Below, piece after piece: positions 27,596 to 36,277 of a stretch of 64,000 nt of DNA. The stretch is from Chryseobacterium sp. IHB B 17019. GTDB taxonomy: Bacteria > Bacteroidota > Bacteroidia > Flavobacteriales > Weeksellaceae. The translations under genes were made by a program, and so were the position numbers. The notes under the pieces were generated by a model. It had not been told where the DNA came from and searched no databases. It worked only from the letters and a program-made list of their open reading frames with translations. Where the stretch lies: assembly GCF_001456155.1 (NCBI RefSeq), contig NZ_CP013293.1, forward strand, positions 1,178,001-1,242,000. Reading direction: 5' to 3'. The stretch's first letter is position 1. Each line of letters starts with the position of its first letter.

Positions 27596-27964
27596 ATGAG
27601 TGTACTATCAAATTATAAAGTGAAATTTGGTGTTAAAATTTTTTTTAATACTGAATTTGAATTTATCAGTTCTATAAATGAATCATTAAGTGCTTTTATT
27701 GGAACATTTCGTGATTCTAATAGTGTAAATCAATTATTCGATTCAGCAGACAAAGCACTATCATATCCCGATCTAAACTCGAATACAACTTATCCTGCAC
27801 AAAGTATGATGCTTGCTGTTATAAAAAAATCGACTACAACGATTTATGATGAAGTGGATAAATATGAAAATCCTAATTACACTGCAGATTTTGAGTTACC
27901 AACCTCAGATTTTAAAGTAATAGTAGAGGCTTGGCGGGATTATTTGAAAAGTAGAGGAAAATAA
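27596..27964 (+). CDS. Putative immunity protein, short paralogue
   Basis: A 122-residue acidic protein, the intact version of the pseudogene at 26370. It opens with MSVLSNYKVKFGVKIFFN and ends with LPTSDFKVIVEAWRDYL. Three related genes within 1.6 kb, one of them dead, next to a toxin-domain fragment suggest a store of immunity genes against polymorphic toxins of relatives. The assignment is by context; no named immunity family is claimed. Confidence 0.65.
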   Translation: MSVLSNYKVKFGVKIFFNTEFEFISSINESLSAFIGTFRDSNSVNQLFDSADKALSYPDLNSNTTYPAQSMMLAVIKKSTTTIYDEVDKYENPNYTADFELPTSDFKVIVEAWRDYLKSRGK

Positions 27965-28027
27965 TAATTGTACGATGTCTTTGAATAATATTGAAAAATA
28001 ATTTTTTTCATCACTTTGTGTTTTGAT

Positions 28028-28050
28028 CCTTCCTACGGGAAGGTTTTTTT
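28028..28050 (+). terminator. Terminator with UACG tetraloop
   Basis: CCTTCC and GGAAGG close a TACG loop (stable cUACGg type) and seven T follow. It ends the immunity-gene transcript. Confidence 0.85.
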
Positions 28051-28066
28051 ATTTCTTACTGTTAAT

Positions 28067-28099
28067 AATAAAACCAACTCCTGAAAAGTTGGTTTTATT
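28067..28099 (-). terminator. Terminator of the frameshifted secreted-protein gene
   Basis: AATAAAACCAACT and AGTTGGTTTTATT form a 13-bp stem with a 7-nt loop, 48 nt downstream of the minus-strand stop at 28147. Confidence 0.8.
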
Positions 28100-28146
28100 T
28101 ACTAATATGTAAGAGTCACAATGATAAAATATAGAACAGACAGTGA

Positions 28147-29042
28147 TTAATTTGTTCTTTTAGTTAATAGTGCGTTTAACAAAAAGTTTCCGCTCCAGTT
28201 ACTAAGATTACCGCCACCAGCATCACCAATTAAATCTAATCTGGAAACAGAGACAGTAAGCCTCGTTCTCCCTGCGGTTCCATTGTTAACAAGGCTTATA
28301 AAATCCGCGGCAAAAATGTCAGGGAAACTTGAGCTATTTCCAGGAGTTAAAAAAGGATAAAGATTAGTGGTGTTAAATGGTGTACCTTGATATTCATATA
28401 CAATTACCATTCTGCTGGGTCTGCTAAGAGTTGCACTTTGTGTGTAGGTGGTTGAGGTTTTGCTTATTACCCACCACGCATCTGTTCCAGTTCAGTGTCA
28501 TAGCCCGTATTGGTGTGATTTGTCCAATCCGCAACTGCACCCGCAGATGCTAAAGCATGTGGAGGAATTCGTAATTGAGTACCATAGACTTCTACATTAT
28601 TCGTAAGACTTGTAAACCCGAGAAAAGATAAGTCCCAAGTTCCTCCTGTGGTATTGGCATTATTTACAACTTCAACATAACCGCCTGGAAGGACCGGAAA
28701 TGTAGTTGAAGTATTATTATTTAAACGTAAGACATTACCACCAGAAGCCTGTAAGGTTATAGTAAACGTACTTAAATTTTTTACTCTGTATACTCTTCCT
28801 GTAAAATTTGCCGTTCCAGTACCAATAATAGGAAGTGTAAATGTTGTATTTGCCGTCCCACTATAAGATATATAGTGGTCAGTACTGGCGATGGCATAAG
28901 TGTTTGTATTAACTTCTCTATATGATGCCTCAAAAGAACCATTTATGGCTAATGTACTATTTGGATTGATTTTATTAATCCCAACTTGAGCGGTCGCAAA
29001 AATAGATGACAAAATTGTCACAAAGAAATAATTTCGTTTCAT
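28147..29042 (-). pseudogene. Exported protein interrupted by a single frameshift
   Basis: Two frames on the minus strand belong together. The first (29042 down to 28467) has a signal peptide (MKRNYFFVTILSSIFATAQ) and 191 codons ending DTELEQMRGG. If one base is restored at 28477-28478 the frame continues as WWVISKTSTTYTQSATLSRP into the second part (MVIVYEYQGTPFNTTN ... LLTKRTN), giving about 298 residues. The family is a bacteroidal secreted protein without known function. It may be a true pseudogene or a one-base sequence error. Confidence 0.7.
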
Positions 29043-29271
29043 AACTTTTTTTTATAAAGTTAATATTTTTATTTATAATGATTTATTTTTTTATTTAAGC
29101 AGAATAATATTGTTGAAAAACAAAGTATTGCTAGGAATATCGTATTACTGATGGGAAGAAATTTCCGTTAATTCTCAAATATAAAACATATATTTTCAAT
29201 TACTACGATTCTCTATTAAAAAAGGAAATTTCGAAATAATTAGGATTTTTCTTATTTTAATTTTGCTTCTA

Positions 29272-29430
29272 ATCTAATATTTCCAGCTTAATTACCACGA
29301 GTTGATTTTCGCTTTCTTTAGTGACCATTCGATTTATATCTAATTCCAGAAAATTGCAAATGCTGACAATAATCTCAATTGTTGGATTGGTTTCCGCCTT
29401 TCAACTAAAGTCTTGTATAGAATCTCAAAA
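29272..29430 (-). pseudogene. Remnant of an XRE-type HTH regulator
   Basis: Translating the minus strand with two one-base corrections gives ETNPTIEIIVSICNFLELDI, the C-terminal half of an XRE helix-turn-helix, followed by NRMVTKESENQLVVIKLEIL and a stop. No intact start exists. Apart from this and the tRNA-like block that follows, 29043-29673 has no recognisable content. Confidence 0.45.
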
Positions 29431-29524
29431 ATCTACATTTCAAAAGTGAGTAATTAGGTGTGTAGCTGAGCTCCAATTTCAGAAAATATTGATGAATAAT
29501 GAGATTTAAAGATAAGGTGGTTTT

Positions 29525-29600
29525 ACTTCACTCTCGCCAATTGAGGAAACAAAAATCAAAGCTTTCAAATCTAATTTAAAGGCTTTTTTGTTATTTAGAG
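29525..29600 (+). repeat. Degenerate copy of tRNA-Ser 3' end and its terminator
   Basis: TTCACTCTCGCCAATTGAGG aligns with TCACTCTCCGCCAGTTGGAG at the tRNA-Ser 3' end (one gap, few changes), and the following AAACAAA, CAAATCT and TTTAAAGGCTTTTTTGTT match the tRNA's downstream terminator. The tRNA body is missing. It has the look of the far boundary of an inserted segment. Confidence 0.6.
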
Positions 29601-29673
29601 TTGTCAATAATAAGCAAGTATAAGCATAATCAAAATTGTTTAAGAACAATAAAAGCAATTTTATTAGCATATC

Positions 29674-30270
29674 CTAATAAAATACCCTTCCCTTAACAAT
29701 TCTGATCAGGTTTTCACCTTCCAGCTTCTTTAAAATTCTTATGACGGTTTCAATTCTTAATCCTGTTAAAAAAGCAAGTTCTTTTCTGGTGTAAGGAATT
29801 TTATAGGAATAGGCTTCTGTGCTATTTTGGCTGTCTTTCAGATGATTAAGTAGAGTAAGTAATTGGTGAGTGGCGTCTTCTGAGGTCAGGCTGTTGAGGA
29901 AGATATAGGTGTAATAAGTTCTTTTTGCTATGTAATGAAGAAGTTTCAATTGAATTTCAAAATTAGACTCCAGCAATTGTAGTAATTTATCATTCTCCAG
30001 CCTGTAAATAGTACAATCTTCCATTGAAACAGCATTGACAGGGTATTTGGATTTGGAAAATAAAAATATTTCGCCAACAGATTCGCCATCCTCATGAATA
30101 CTCTGAATAAATTCTTTGTTTTCGGCCTGAAAATTTGTAAGCTTTATTTTACCTGTTTTGATTTGGAAATAATATTCCGGTGAATGATGTTCCTCAAAGA
30201 GCAATTCGGATTTTTTTAGTTTTATAATGTCCGCTCCGTAAGTAATGAGCAAGTCTTCTTGTATGGCCAT
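29674..30270 (-). CDS. Crp/Fnr family regulator 1
   Basis: A 198-residue protein with an N-terminal cyclic-nucleotide-binding-like barrel (EYYFQIKTGKIKLTNFQAEN, GESVGEIFLFSKSKYPVNAVS) and a C-terminal winged helix (YTRKELAFLTGLRIETVIRILKKLEGENLI). No FNR-type cysteine cluster is present. It is one of three paralogues of identical length within 2.5 kb. Its promoter (30321-30364) contains the same TCATA box and spacing as those of the other two, suggesting cross- or self-regulation. Confidence 0.9.
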   Translation of the reverse strand: MAIQEDLLITYGADIIKLKKSELLFEEHHSPEYYFQIKTGKIKLTNFQAENKEFIQSIHEDGESVGEIFLFSKSKYPVNAVSMEDCTIYRLENDKLLQLLESNFEIQLKLLHYIAKRTYYTYIFLNSLTSEDATHQLLTLLNHLKDSQNSTEAYSYKIPYTRKELAFLTGLRIETVIRILKKLEGENLIRIVKGRVFY

Positions 30271-30320
30271 AACTCCTAATTAAAACAAATATCACCTAGC
30301 TTGATTGTGCATACTTATCA

Positions 30321-30365
30321 CAAATATATTAATTTAATAATTTTTAGGATATGATTTAGCCAAAA
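30321..30365 (-). promoter_or_regulatory. Promoter and half-operator of Crp/Fnr gene 1
   Basis: On the minus strand TATATTTG (complement of 30321-30328) is a -7 element about 50 nt before the ATG. TCATA (complement of 30350-30354) lies 21 nt upstream of it. The outer half-site is degenerate (TTTTG). There is no TTTG -33 box, as expected if an activator replaces it. Confidence 0.5.
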
Positions 30366-30577
30366 GATTTTATTTTTTTCAACTATTAAACATTTTATCA
30401 TATCGTAAATTTTGTGAAATAAAGGATACCTTACTATTACCACATTTATCATTTTTAAAGTCATTATTTTAATGAAATTTTTCGGGAAAATTAAAATATT
30501 TCGCATAAAACATTGAAAATCAGTATAAATTATAGCCTGTGTATACTGGCTGTCTTCTGTTTATAAAAGATTCAAAA

Positions 30578-30622
30578 TATGATCTATGTCATAATTATTA
30601 CCTTGCTGATGGGCTACCTTTG
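30578..30622 (+). promoter_or_regulatory. Palindromic operator and -7 element toward Crp/Fnr gene 2
   Basis: The palindrome TATGA-TCTATG-TCATA (30578-30593) lies 21 nt before TACCTTTG (30615-30622), which puts its centre near -42 of the predicted start, the class II activator position. The transcript would reach the gene at 30910 after a 5' leader of about 280 nt. The rest of 30271-30909 shows no gene; a 15-codon frame starts at about 30643 but is not supported. Confidence 0.55.
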
Positions 30623-30909
30623 AACCTGAACTGTATAAAAATATGAATACAATTTTGAATCAAGTTTTGAAATCAGCAATTTTATATATATGAGATTTTT
30701 TAATAGACTAAGCATTTCAAATATATCCCCAACTATCATCAATAGTAGTGAAAATTTTCTGTTTTGAGGCGTAGACAAAGTTTTGTTTATAATATACTGT
30801 AATGCGCTAGTATTATGGTACATTAGTAAATAAATTCAAGACGTTCAGAAGTGCCACATAATTTTCTACCTCAGTAACATAGAATGAAGCGAACCTTAAA
30901 AATTACATT

Positions 30910-31506
30910 ATGTCTATCCAAGAGAGACTTTTGCATTCAGTAGAAGCAATTGAAGAGCATTACAACGCTGGCGATTATATATTTCGTGAAGATGGGACTC
31001 CGCAGTTTTATTATCAAATTGTGGACGGCGAGGTAAAGCTTAATAGTTATAGTGAAGATGGCAAAGAATTTATACAAAATATTCTTTCAGGTAATGCCTG
31101 TTTCGGGGAATCTATGCTTATTCTTGGAAAACCGTATCCGGTAAATGCAGTTGCCATTACAAAAAGTACTATTCTTAAAATAGGCAGAGATCAGTTCTTT
31201 CAATTACTGCAGGGTCATCCTCATATTTTTCTGGATATGTACAAGACTTTATCAGAGAAAACATCTGAAAAAATGGTGTTAATGCAGAAGATTACGGGTA
31301 AAAATGCAGAAGAACGATTAATGGAATTAATGAATCAAATGAAAGATTCAAGGGAAAATAAAGAGAAGTTCTCCTTTGAGATTCCCCACACCAGACAACA
31401 ATTGGCTTCCCTTGCAGGACTTTCTTTAGAAACTGCCATCAGAGCTATAAAAAGGATGGAAAAAAACGAAATTCTGGATATAAAGGATGGTAAAATATTT
31501 TATTAA
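30910..31506 (+). CDS. Crp/Fnr family regulator 2
   Basis: A 198-residue paralogue. The sensor barrel has QFYYQIVDGEVKLNSYSEDG and GNACFGESMLILGKPYPVNAVA; the DNA-binding helix region is HTRQQLASLAGLSLETAIRAIKRMEKNEIL. It is divergent from regulator 1 and convergent with regulator 3. The ligand is unknown; the residues that bind cAMP in Crp are not evident. A long leader with a palindromic operator precedes it. Confidence 0.9.
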   Translation: MSIQERLLHSVEAIEEHYNAGDYIFREDGTPQFYYQIVDGEVKLNSYSEDGKEFIQNILSGNACFGESMLILGKPYPVNAVAITKSTILKIGRDQFFQLLQGHPHIFLDMYKTLSEKTSEKMVLMQKITGKNAEERLMELMNQMKDSRENKEKFSFEIPHTRQQLASLAGLSLETAIRAIKRMEKNEILDIKDGKIFY

Positions 31507-31557
31507 TAATTAATAATCTCTTTGTTTAAACCTTATATCTAAATATTAAAATTAAGT

Positions 31558-32154
31558 TTAAAAATAAATCTTCCCTTTTTTAATTTTCAACAGCTTTTCG
31601 CTTTCCATTTTCTTTACTGTTCTTATCACGGTTTCAATGCGCAAATCAGTTATTGATGCCAGCTGCTTCCTTGTAAGAGGAACTTCATAAGAATATGGAG
31701 TCTCATCATCGGTGAAACTCTTAAAATACTCTAGAATACCTTTAATTCTTACATGAGAATACTTAGAAGCATTATTTTGCATCATGATAAATTTATGATA
31801 CAACCGTTGTGCAATAAATTTCCGGACAGCTATTGCTGCCTCATGATGTTCGTCAAGAAGCTGTAAAAACTCAGGTTTAGGAACTTTTAAGATGGTACAT
31901 TCCGACATGGCTATTGCATTGACAGGAAATGGGTCATCGATGAAGGATAGTAGCTCACAAACACTTTGTCCCTCACGTAAAATACTTTGTATAAGCTCTT
32001 TATTGTCTTCACCTATATGGTTGAGCTTCACGGAGCCGGTAATTACCTGATAATAAAACCTCGGAATATCACCTTCTTTAAAAATGACCTCAGACCGGCT
32101 GTAAGTTTTAATAAATCCATTATACGAGAACAGTAAATCAACATCAACAAGCAT
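31558..32154 (-). CDS. Crp/Fnr family regulator 3
   Basis: The third 198-residue paralogue: RFYYQVITGSVKLNHIGEDN and GQSVCELLSFIDDPFPVNAIAMSE in the barrel, TRKQLASITDLRIETVIRTVKKMESEKLL in the winged helix. It follows the 127-codon gene at 32189 by 34 nt on the same strand, so the two are likely one transcript driven from the promoter at 32816-32823. Sequence differences among the three are spread evenly, so they are old duplicates. Confidence 0.9.
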   Translation of the reverse strand: MLVDVDLLFSYNGFIKTYSRSEVIFKEGDIPRFYYQVITGSVKLNHIGEDNKELIQSILREGQSVCELLSFIDDPFPVNAIAMSECTILKVPKPEFLQLLDEHHEAAIAVRKFIAQRLYHKFIMMQNNASKYSHVRIKGILEYFKSFTDDETPYSYEVPLTRKQLASITDLRIETVIRTVKKMESEKLLKIKKGKIYF

Positions 32155-32188
32155 TATCTAATCTTTGTAAGTTGTTTTAATATCTAAA

Positions 32189-32572
32189 TCATACAGGCTC
32201 TTTCCCAAATAAAAAGCAAAAAAGGTTTTGAAACTGATGTACATATCTGCAGTTGACATGATTCCCATAAAGTTTCAGGCCGGTCATAGTAGGTGTGTTG
32301 TGAAGATCAATATCGTATTTTAAAGATTCTTTCCTTCTTTCAAATCTTATAATGTGCTTAGAATCATAGGTTTTAGTGAAGCCAAATCTCAGGAGCCAGG
32401 ATTCGTCCATTTTTACGGGCTTGATTAATTTGGCGGGAATACATAAACAATTTTTAGAATTTCTTATTTTGACGTAATATTCTTCATTTTCATGCTGAAA
32501 TACCTCAATAAGTGAATACATCTCGTTTTCGTACCTGACGTAATTGTGAATTTTTAATTCTGTGATTTCCAT
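32189..32572 (-). CDS. Bacteroidota phage/accessory-type protein of unknown function
   Basis: A 127-residue protein with the layout of a family common in bacteroidal accessory regions: an N-terminal L-x-I-x-NYV segment (ELKIHNYVRYENEMYSL), a central IKPVKMDESWLLRFGFTKTY, and a C-terminal YVHQFQNLFCFLFGKE. Function is unknown. It appears to be the first gene of a two-gene transcript with Crp/Fnr regulator 3. Confidence 0.7.
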   Translation of the reverse strand: MEITELKIHNYVRYENEMYSLIEVFQHENEEYYVKIRNSKNCLCIPAKLIKPVKMDESWLLRFGFTKTYDSKHIIRFERRKESLKYDIDLHNTPTMTGLKLYGNHVNCRYVHQFQNLFCFLFGKEPV

Positions 32573-32815
32573 AATATTTTGATTTGGTGGTAAGTGATGT
32601 GAATCTTAATACTTTATAACCGTGGCATATTATCTTCGCGAAATATCTTCTGCAACTCCTACTCAATGCAGAAGTTTTTATAAACATAATAATTTATGGT
32701 TTGGCTTCCTGCTTACTTATATCCAAGAAGTTTCGATCTCCGGTATCAGCAGTACTAATTTGGTAATTTTTGTAAGTACAGGAAAAAAATCGCCTTTTAT
32801 GCGACGAATGTATAC

Positions 32816-32861
32816 CAAAGATAGATATTTCACCAGTTTCATAAATATGATCTAAGTCGTA
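32816..32861 (-). promoter_or_regulatory. Operator and -7 element toward the 127-codon gene and Crp/Fnr gene 3
   Basis: On the minus strand TACGA-CTTAGA-TCATA (complement of 32846-32861) lies 22 nt before TATCTTTG (complement of 32816-32823). Geometry and half-sites match the operator at 30578. The leader to 32572 would be about 240 nt. On the other strand, TAATTTTG at 32942-32949 could be a -7 box for the arr gene. No gene is supported in 32573-32987. Confidence 0.55.
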
Positions 32862-32987
32862 AACAACGTGGAAATACTGTTCAAGGATAAGTATTGAACT
32901 AAATCTTGCCTTAAGATAAGCAAGTTTTCATGATGATTTGGTAATTTTGGTTAAAAGTTTTAATGAAATTAAAGAATTAAACTTTTC

Positions 32988-33776
32988 GTGAAATATTTTA
33001 CTTTTAGAAAAATAACAGAACAAAAAAATAATATGGAATTTTCACCATTCAATCACGTTGTTAAACTATGTCTTCAGGGGATGGACATTGAAGATAAAGG
33101 AAATCATGAAGAAGCAAACAAACTATTTCTGCGAGGGTGGGAGGAAGCAACAAACGACCTCGAAAAATTTCTTGCCGCTCATTATATTTCCCGAAATCAG
33201 AAAACGGCCTCTGACAAATTAAAATGGCTTGAAACAGCTTTAGAAAATGCTTTAAAAATCAATGATGACACGGTAAAAAGTGCTTTTCCTGCTCTTTATT
33301 CTAATATCGCCAAGTGCTACGAAGATTTATCTGACACAGAAAAGGCAAAAGAAAATTATGAACTGGCAAAATTGTTTAAGGATAATCCTTCAGACAGAGG
33401 CCCTTTCTATCATGGTACAAAGGCGGATTTGCAAGTCGGGGATCTATTGACGGCGGGCGGAAATTCTAATTATAAGTCGGATTTCAAAATGAATCATATT
33501 TATTTTACTGGGTTGGTAAATGGGGCAGGACTTGCTGCGGCACTGGCAAAAGGTGACGGACCGGACCGCGTATATATTGTTGAGCCAATGGGCAGTTACG
33601 AAAATGATCCGAACCTTACAGATAAAAAATTCCCAGGCAACCCGACTCGTTCTTACCGTTCTGATTCACCTCTGAAAATCACTGGAGAAGCAACAGACTG
33701 GGTAAAACCAAATCCTGAAGATCTAGAGAAATTCCGTGAGAAATTAGCGGACAGCAAGGGACAAATCATCAATTAG
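32988..33776 (+). CDS. arr: NAD+-rifampin ADP-ribosyltransferase (Arr) with N-terminal helical repeats
   Basis: A 262-residue fusion. The last ~130 residues are an Arr domain (GPFYHGTKADLQVGDLLTAG, HIYFTGLVNGAGLAAALAKG, RVYIVEPMGSYENDPNLTDKKFPGNPTRSYRS in parts), which transfers ADP-ribose from NAD+ to rifamycins and inactivates them. The first ~120 residues are TPR-like helices (LCLQGMDIEDKGNHEEANKL, YSNIAKCYEDLSDTEKAKENYELAKLF). ATG 33033 (MEFSPFNHVV) may be the true start. Rifampin resistance is expected from the family but not proven. Confidence 0.88.
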   Translation: MKYFTFRKITEQKNNMEFSPFNHVVKLCLQGMDIEDKGNHEEANKLFLRGWEEATNDLEKFLAAHYISRNQKTASDKLKWLETALENALKINDDTVKSAFPALYSNIAKCYEDLSDTEKAKENYELAKLFKDNPSDRGPFYHGTKADLQVGDLLTAGGNSNYKSDFKMNHIYFTGLVNGAGLAAALAKGDGPDRVYIVEPMGSYENDPNLTDKKFPGNPTRSYRSDSPLKITGEATDWVKPNPEDLEKFREKLADSKGQIIN

Positions 33777-33802
33777 CTTGGATAATTATTAACTATATTT
33801 TA

Positions 33803-33850
33803 CAACCCTCTGGTCGGTTTTGCCAAAATCCAGAGGGTTGAAATTTTTAG
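33803..33850 (+). terminator. Terminator after arr
   Basis: CAACCCTCTGG (33803-33813) and CCAGAGGGTTG (33830-33840) pair perfectly around a 16-nt loop; a modest T stretch follows. Confidence 0.75.
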
Positions 33851-34015
33851 TTATAATTTTTTTATCCATAAGTTTTATTTAAAATAATTTCAAAAATATT
33901 GTGGTACAATGACTTAAACGATCAACAAAAAAATGAGTTGATTTTATACCATAATATTAGCAACATCATTTCATAAAATTCATACATAATACATAAAATT
34001 ATTAATAATAATCAT

Positions 34016-34023
34016 TACCTTTG
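34016..34023 (+). promoter_or_regulatory. Candidate -7 element of the capsule locus
   Basis: TACCTTTG, 66 nt upstream of the first capsule gene, fits the -7 consensus. No TTTG lies 19 nt before it, so the promoter would be weak or activator-dependent. No UpxY/NusG-like antiterminator gene precedes the locus. Confidence 0.4.
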
Positions 34024-34089
34024 TTTAACATAAAAACCCACCAAATGATGAAATAAAGCAAATATGTTATTTTTTAGGTTATTTGTAGT

Positions 34090-36003
34090 ATGGGAAATGT
34101 TTTTAAAATCAAAGAGTTAAGGTATATACCTAGATGGTTAGTTTTTTTTATCGATATTTCAATTATTTCTTTTTCTATCTTAATCTCCTATCTTTTCTTA
34201 AAAAATCTTAAGGTAGAAATGAATTTCCGCGAATATTTTACCCAAAAAATATTTGTGATGATTGCTGTCAATATTTTATTTATGTTTCTGTTCAAGACGT
34301 ATGCAGGAATTATAAGATATTCTACTTTTTTTGATTTTTTCAAAATTATCTGGTCTTCAGGCAGTGCCCTTCTTGTTTTGCTTGTGCTGAATTTTGTTTC
34401 AGAACAGGTATTGGACAAACCAATATATTTATATCCTGCTCTTTTTTTATTCTTTTTTATCTCCATTTTTCTGATGTTTTTCTTCAGAATGGCTACCAAA
34501 GAGCTTTTCAGCATATTGATGGATTCTAAAGAGAGTTCACCCAAAATAAGAATTGCCGTGGTGGGAATAGAAGATGAATCTGTATCACTGGCAAATGCCA
34601 TCATTCATAATCCCGGACAGTCTTACCAATTAGCAGGTTTTCTCAGCGCGAGATCAGATTCTAAAAAAGCAATGCTGCTGGGTCATAAGATTTACAATAA
34701 AAGAGAATTCATTAAAAGTGATAATTTGAAGAAGCACTTTGATGCAGTTTTAATTAAAGAAATTATGCCAAAGCCGGAAATGGAAGAATGGATGGCTGTT
34801 GCATTGGATAAAGGATTGAAAGTCCTGAAAGCGCCATCGGGCAACAAAATGACGGAAGGTGGTATAGTAGGAAGCATTCGTCCGCTTCAAATTGAAGATT
34901 TACTGAACCGCGCACCGATTAAAATAGAAAGCGAAGAGGTAAGAAGCCGCCATTTTAATAAAAGTATCCTGGTAACAGGTGGGGCAGGATCCATAGGGAG
35001 CGAAATTGTGAGACAGGTTGCTCAGCTGAACCCGTCGATTATTGTGATTGTTGATCAGGCTGAATCTCCTTTACACGAGCTGAAACTTGAGCTGTTAGAA
35101 AGATTTCCAAACCAAAATTTCAAATTTGTGCTGGCCGATATTTCAAACCTTCACCGATTGGAAAAAGTGTTTGAAAATTACAGATTCTCAATTGTTTATC
35201 ATGCTGCAGCGTACAAGCATGTCCCTTTGATAGAGGACAATCCACGTGAGGCTATTTTTGTAAATATTGGAGGAACTAAAAACTTAGCACTTTTATCCAG
35301 ACAATATAATGTCAACCGTTTTGTGATGGTGTCGACAGACAAAGCTGTGAACCCAACCAATGTCATGGGAGCATCCAAAAGGGCTGCCGAACTTTTTGTA
35401 CAGTCCCTACAAAACTCACCTGACAATACTACGAAATTTATTACGACACGTTTTGGTAATGTATTGGGTTCCAACGGTTCTGTAATTCCGCATTTCAAAA
35501 GACAAATTGAAAAAGGTGGTCCGGTTACGATTACTCACCCCGAAATCATCCGCTATTTTATGACAATTCCCGAAGCCTGCGAACTGGTGCTTCAGGCCGG
35601 AACAATGGGAAAGGGAGGCGAAATTTATGTTTTTGATATGGGAAGACCTATCAAAATTCTGGATCTTGCAAAAAGAATGATAAAATTGTCCGGATATACG
35701 CCGGATGTTGATATTAAAATTGATTTTATTGGGTTAAGGCCTGGTGAAAAGCTGTATGAAGAGCTTCTGACCGACAATTCTACAACAATACCTACACATC
35801 ATGAAAAAATTATGATATCGAAAGATCCCGTGATGGAATTTGAAGAAGTAGATATTCTATGCAAGCAGATTATGCGGGCAGCTATTAAAAAAGATAAATT
35901 ACAGGTGGTAAAAATTTTAAAAACTATTGTGCCGGAATTTAAAAGCAATAATTCGCAATTTGAAATCCTTGATGAGGTATCGGAAGAGGAAGTATATCAA
36001 TAA
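34090..36003 (+). CDS. Membrane nucleoside-diphosphate-sugar 4,6-dehydratase (WbpM/PglF type)
   Basis: A 637-residue enzyme: four N-terminal membrane helices, a first nucleotide-binding domain, and a catalytic SDR domain starting at SILVTGGAGSIGSEIVRQ (around residue 300). The active-site region is MVSTDKAVNPTNVMGASKRAAELF, where the usual SDR tyrosine is replaced by Met as in this family. It should convert UDP-GlcNAc to the 4-keto-6-deoxy sugar in the first step toward bacillosamine-type sugars. PglE- and PglD-like genes 18 kb downstream supply the next steps. First gene of the capsule locus. Confidence 0.9.
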   Translation: MGNVFKIKELRYIPRWLVFFIDISIISFSILISYLFLKNLKVEMNFREYFTQKIFVMIAVNILFMFLFKTYAGIIRYSTFFDFFKIIWSSGSALLVLLVLNFVSEQVLDKPIYLYPALFLFFFISIFLMFFFRMATKELFSILMDSKESSPKIRIAVVGIEDESVSLANAIIHNPGQSYQLAGFLSARSDSKKAMLLGHKIYNKREFIKSDNLKKHFDAVLIKEIMPKPEMEEWMAVALDKGLKVLKAPSGNKMTEGGIVGSIRPLQIEDLLNRAPIKIESEEVRSRHFNKSILVTGGAGSIGSEIVRQVAQLNPSIIVIVDQAESPLHELKLELLERFPNQNFKFVLADISNLHRLEKVFENYRFSIVYHAAAYKHVPLIEDNPREAIFVNIGGTKNLALLSRQYNVNRFVMVSTDKAVNPTNVMGASKRAAELFVQSLQNSPDNTTKFITTRFGNVLGSNGSVIPHFKRQIEKGGPVTITHPEIIRYFMTIPEACELVLQAGTMGKGGEIYVFDMGRPIKILDLAKRMIKLSGYTPDVDIKIDFIGLRPGEKLYEELLTDNSTTIPTHHEKIMISKDPVMEFEEVDILCKQIMRAAIKKDKLQVVKILKTIVPEFKSNNSQFEILDEVSEEEVYQ

Positions 36004-36277
36004 TTTAGGAATAAAAAAAGGCAGTTAAAATTTTTATTTAGCGTAATCAATTATGTTTGAAAGAAATGTTAAAATAATATTTTATTAGTATTTTATCCTT
36101 AATCGGAATGAAAATTGATACAAAAGACTTAATTCAAAAAACAATATACCACATTTAATTGCGTTTCACTTGTATGTGAATTTTTCAAATAATGCGGAAA
36201 AGATACGTAATTAGCTCATATATAATAAAATATATTAATTAAACTGAGCATTCAATTCGAGTATACTTAAATAACAT

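Noticed and set aside
23857..29524. Intact prophage or integrative element next to tRNA-Ser
   Set aside because: No integrase, structural or conjugation gene is present; only decayed accessory genes.
32622..32855. 77-codon frame between the Crp/Fnr and arr regions
   Set aside because: It runs antisense across the predicted promoter and operator at 32816-32861 and has no protein-like pattern.
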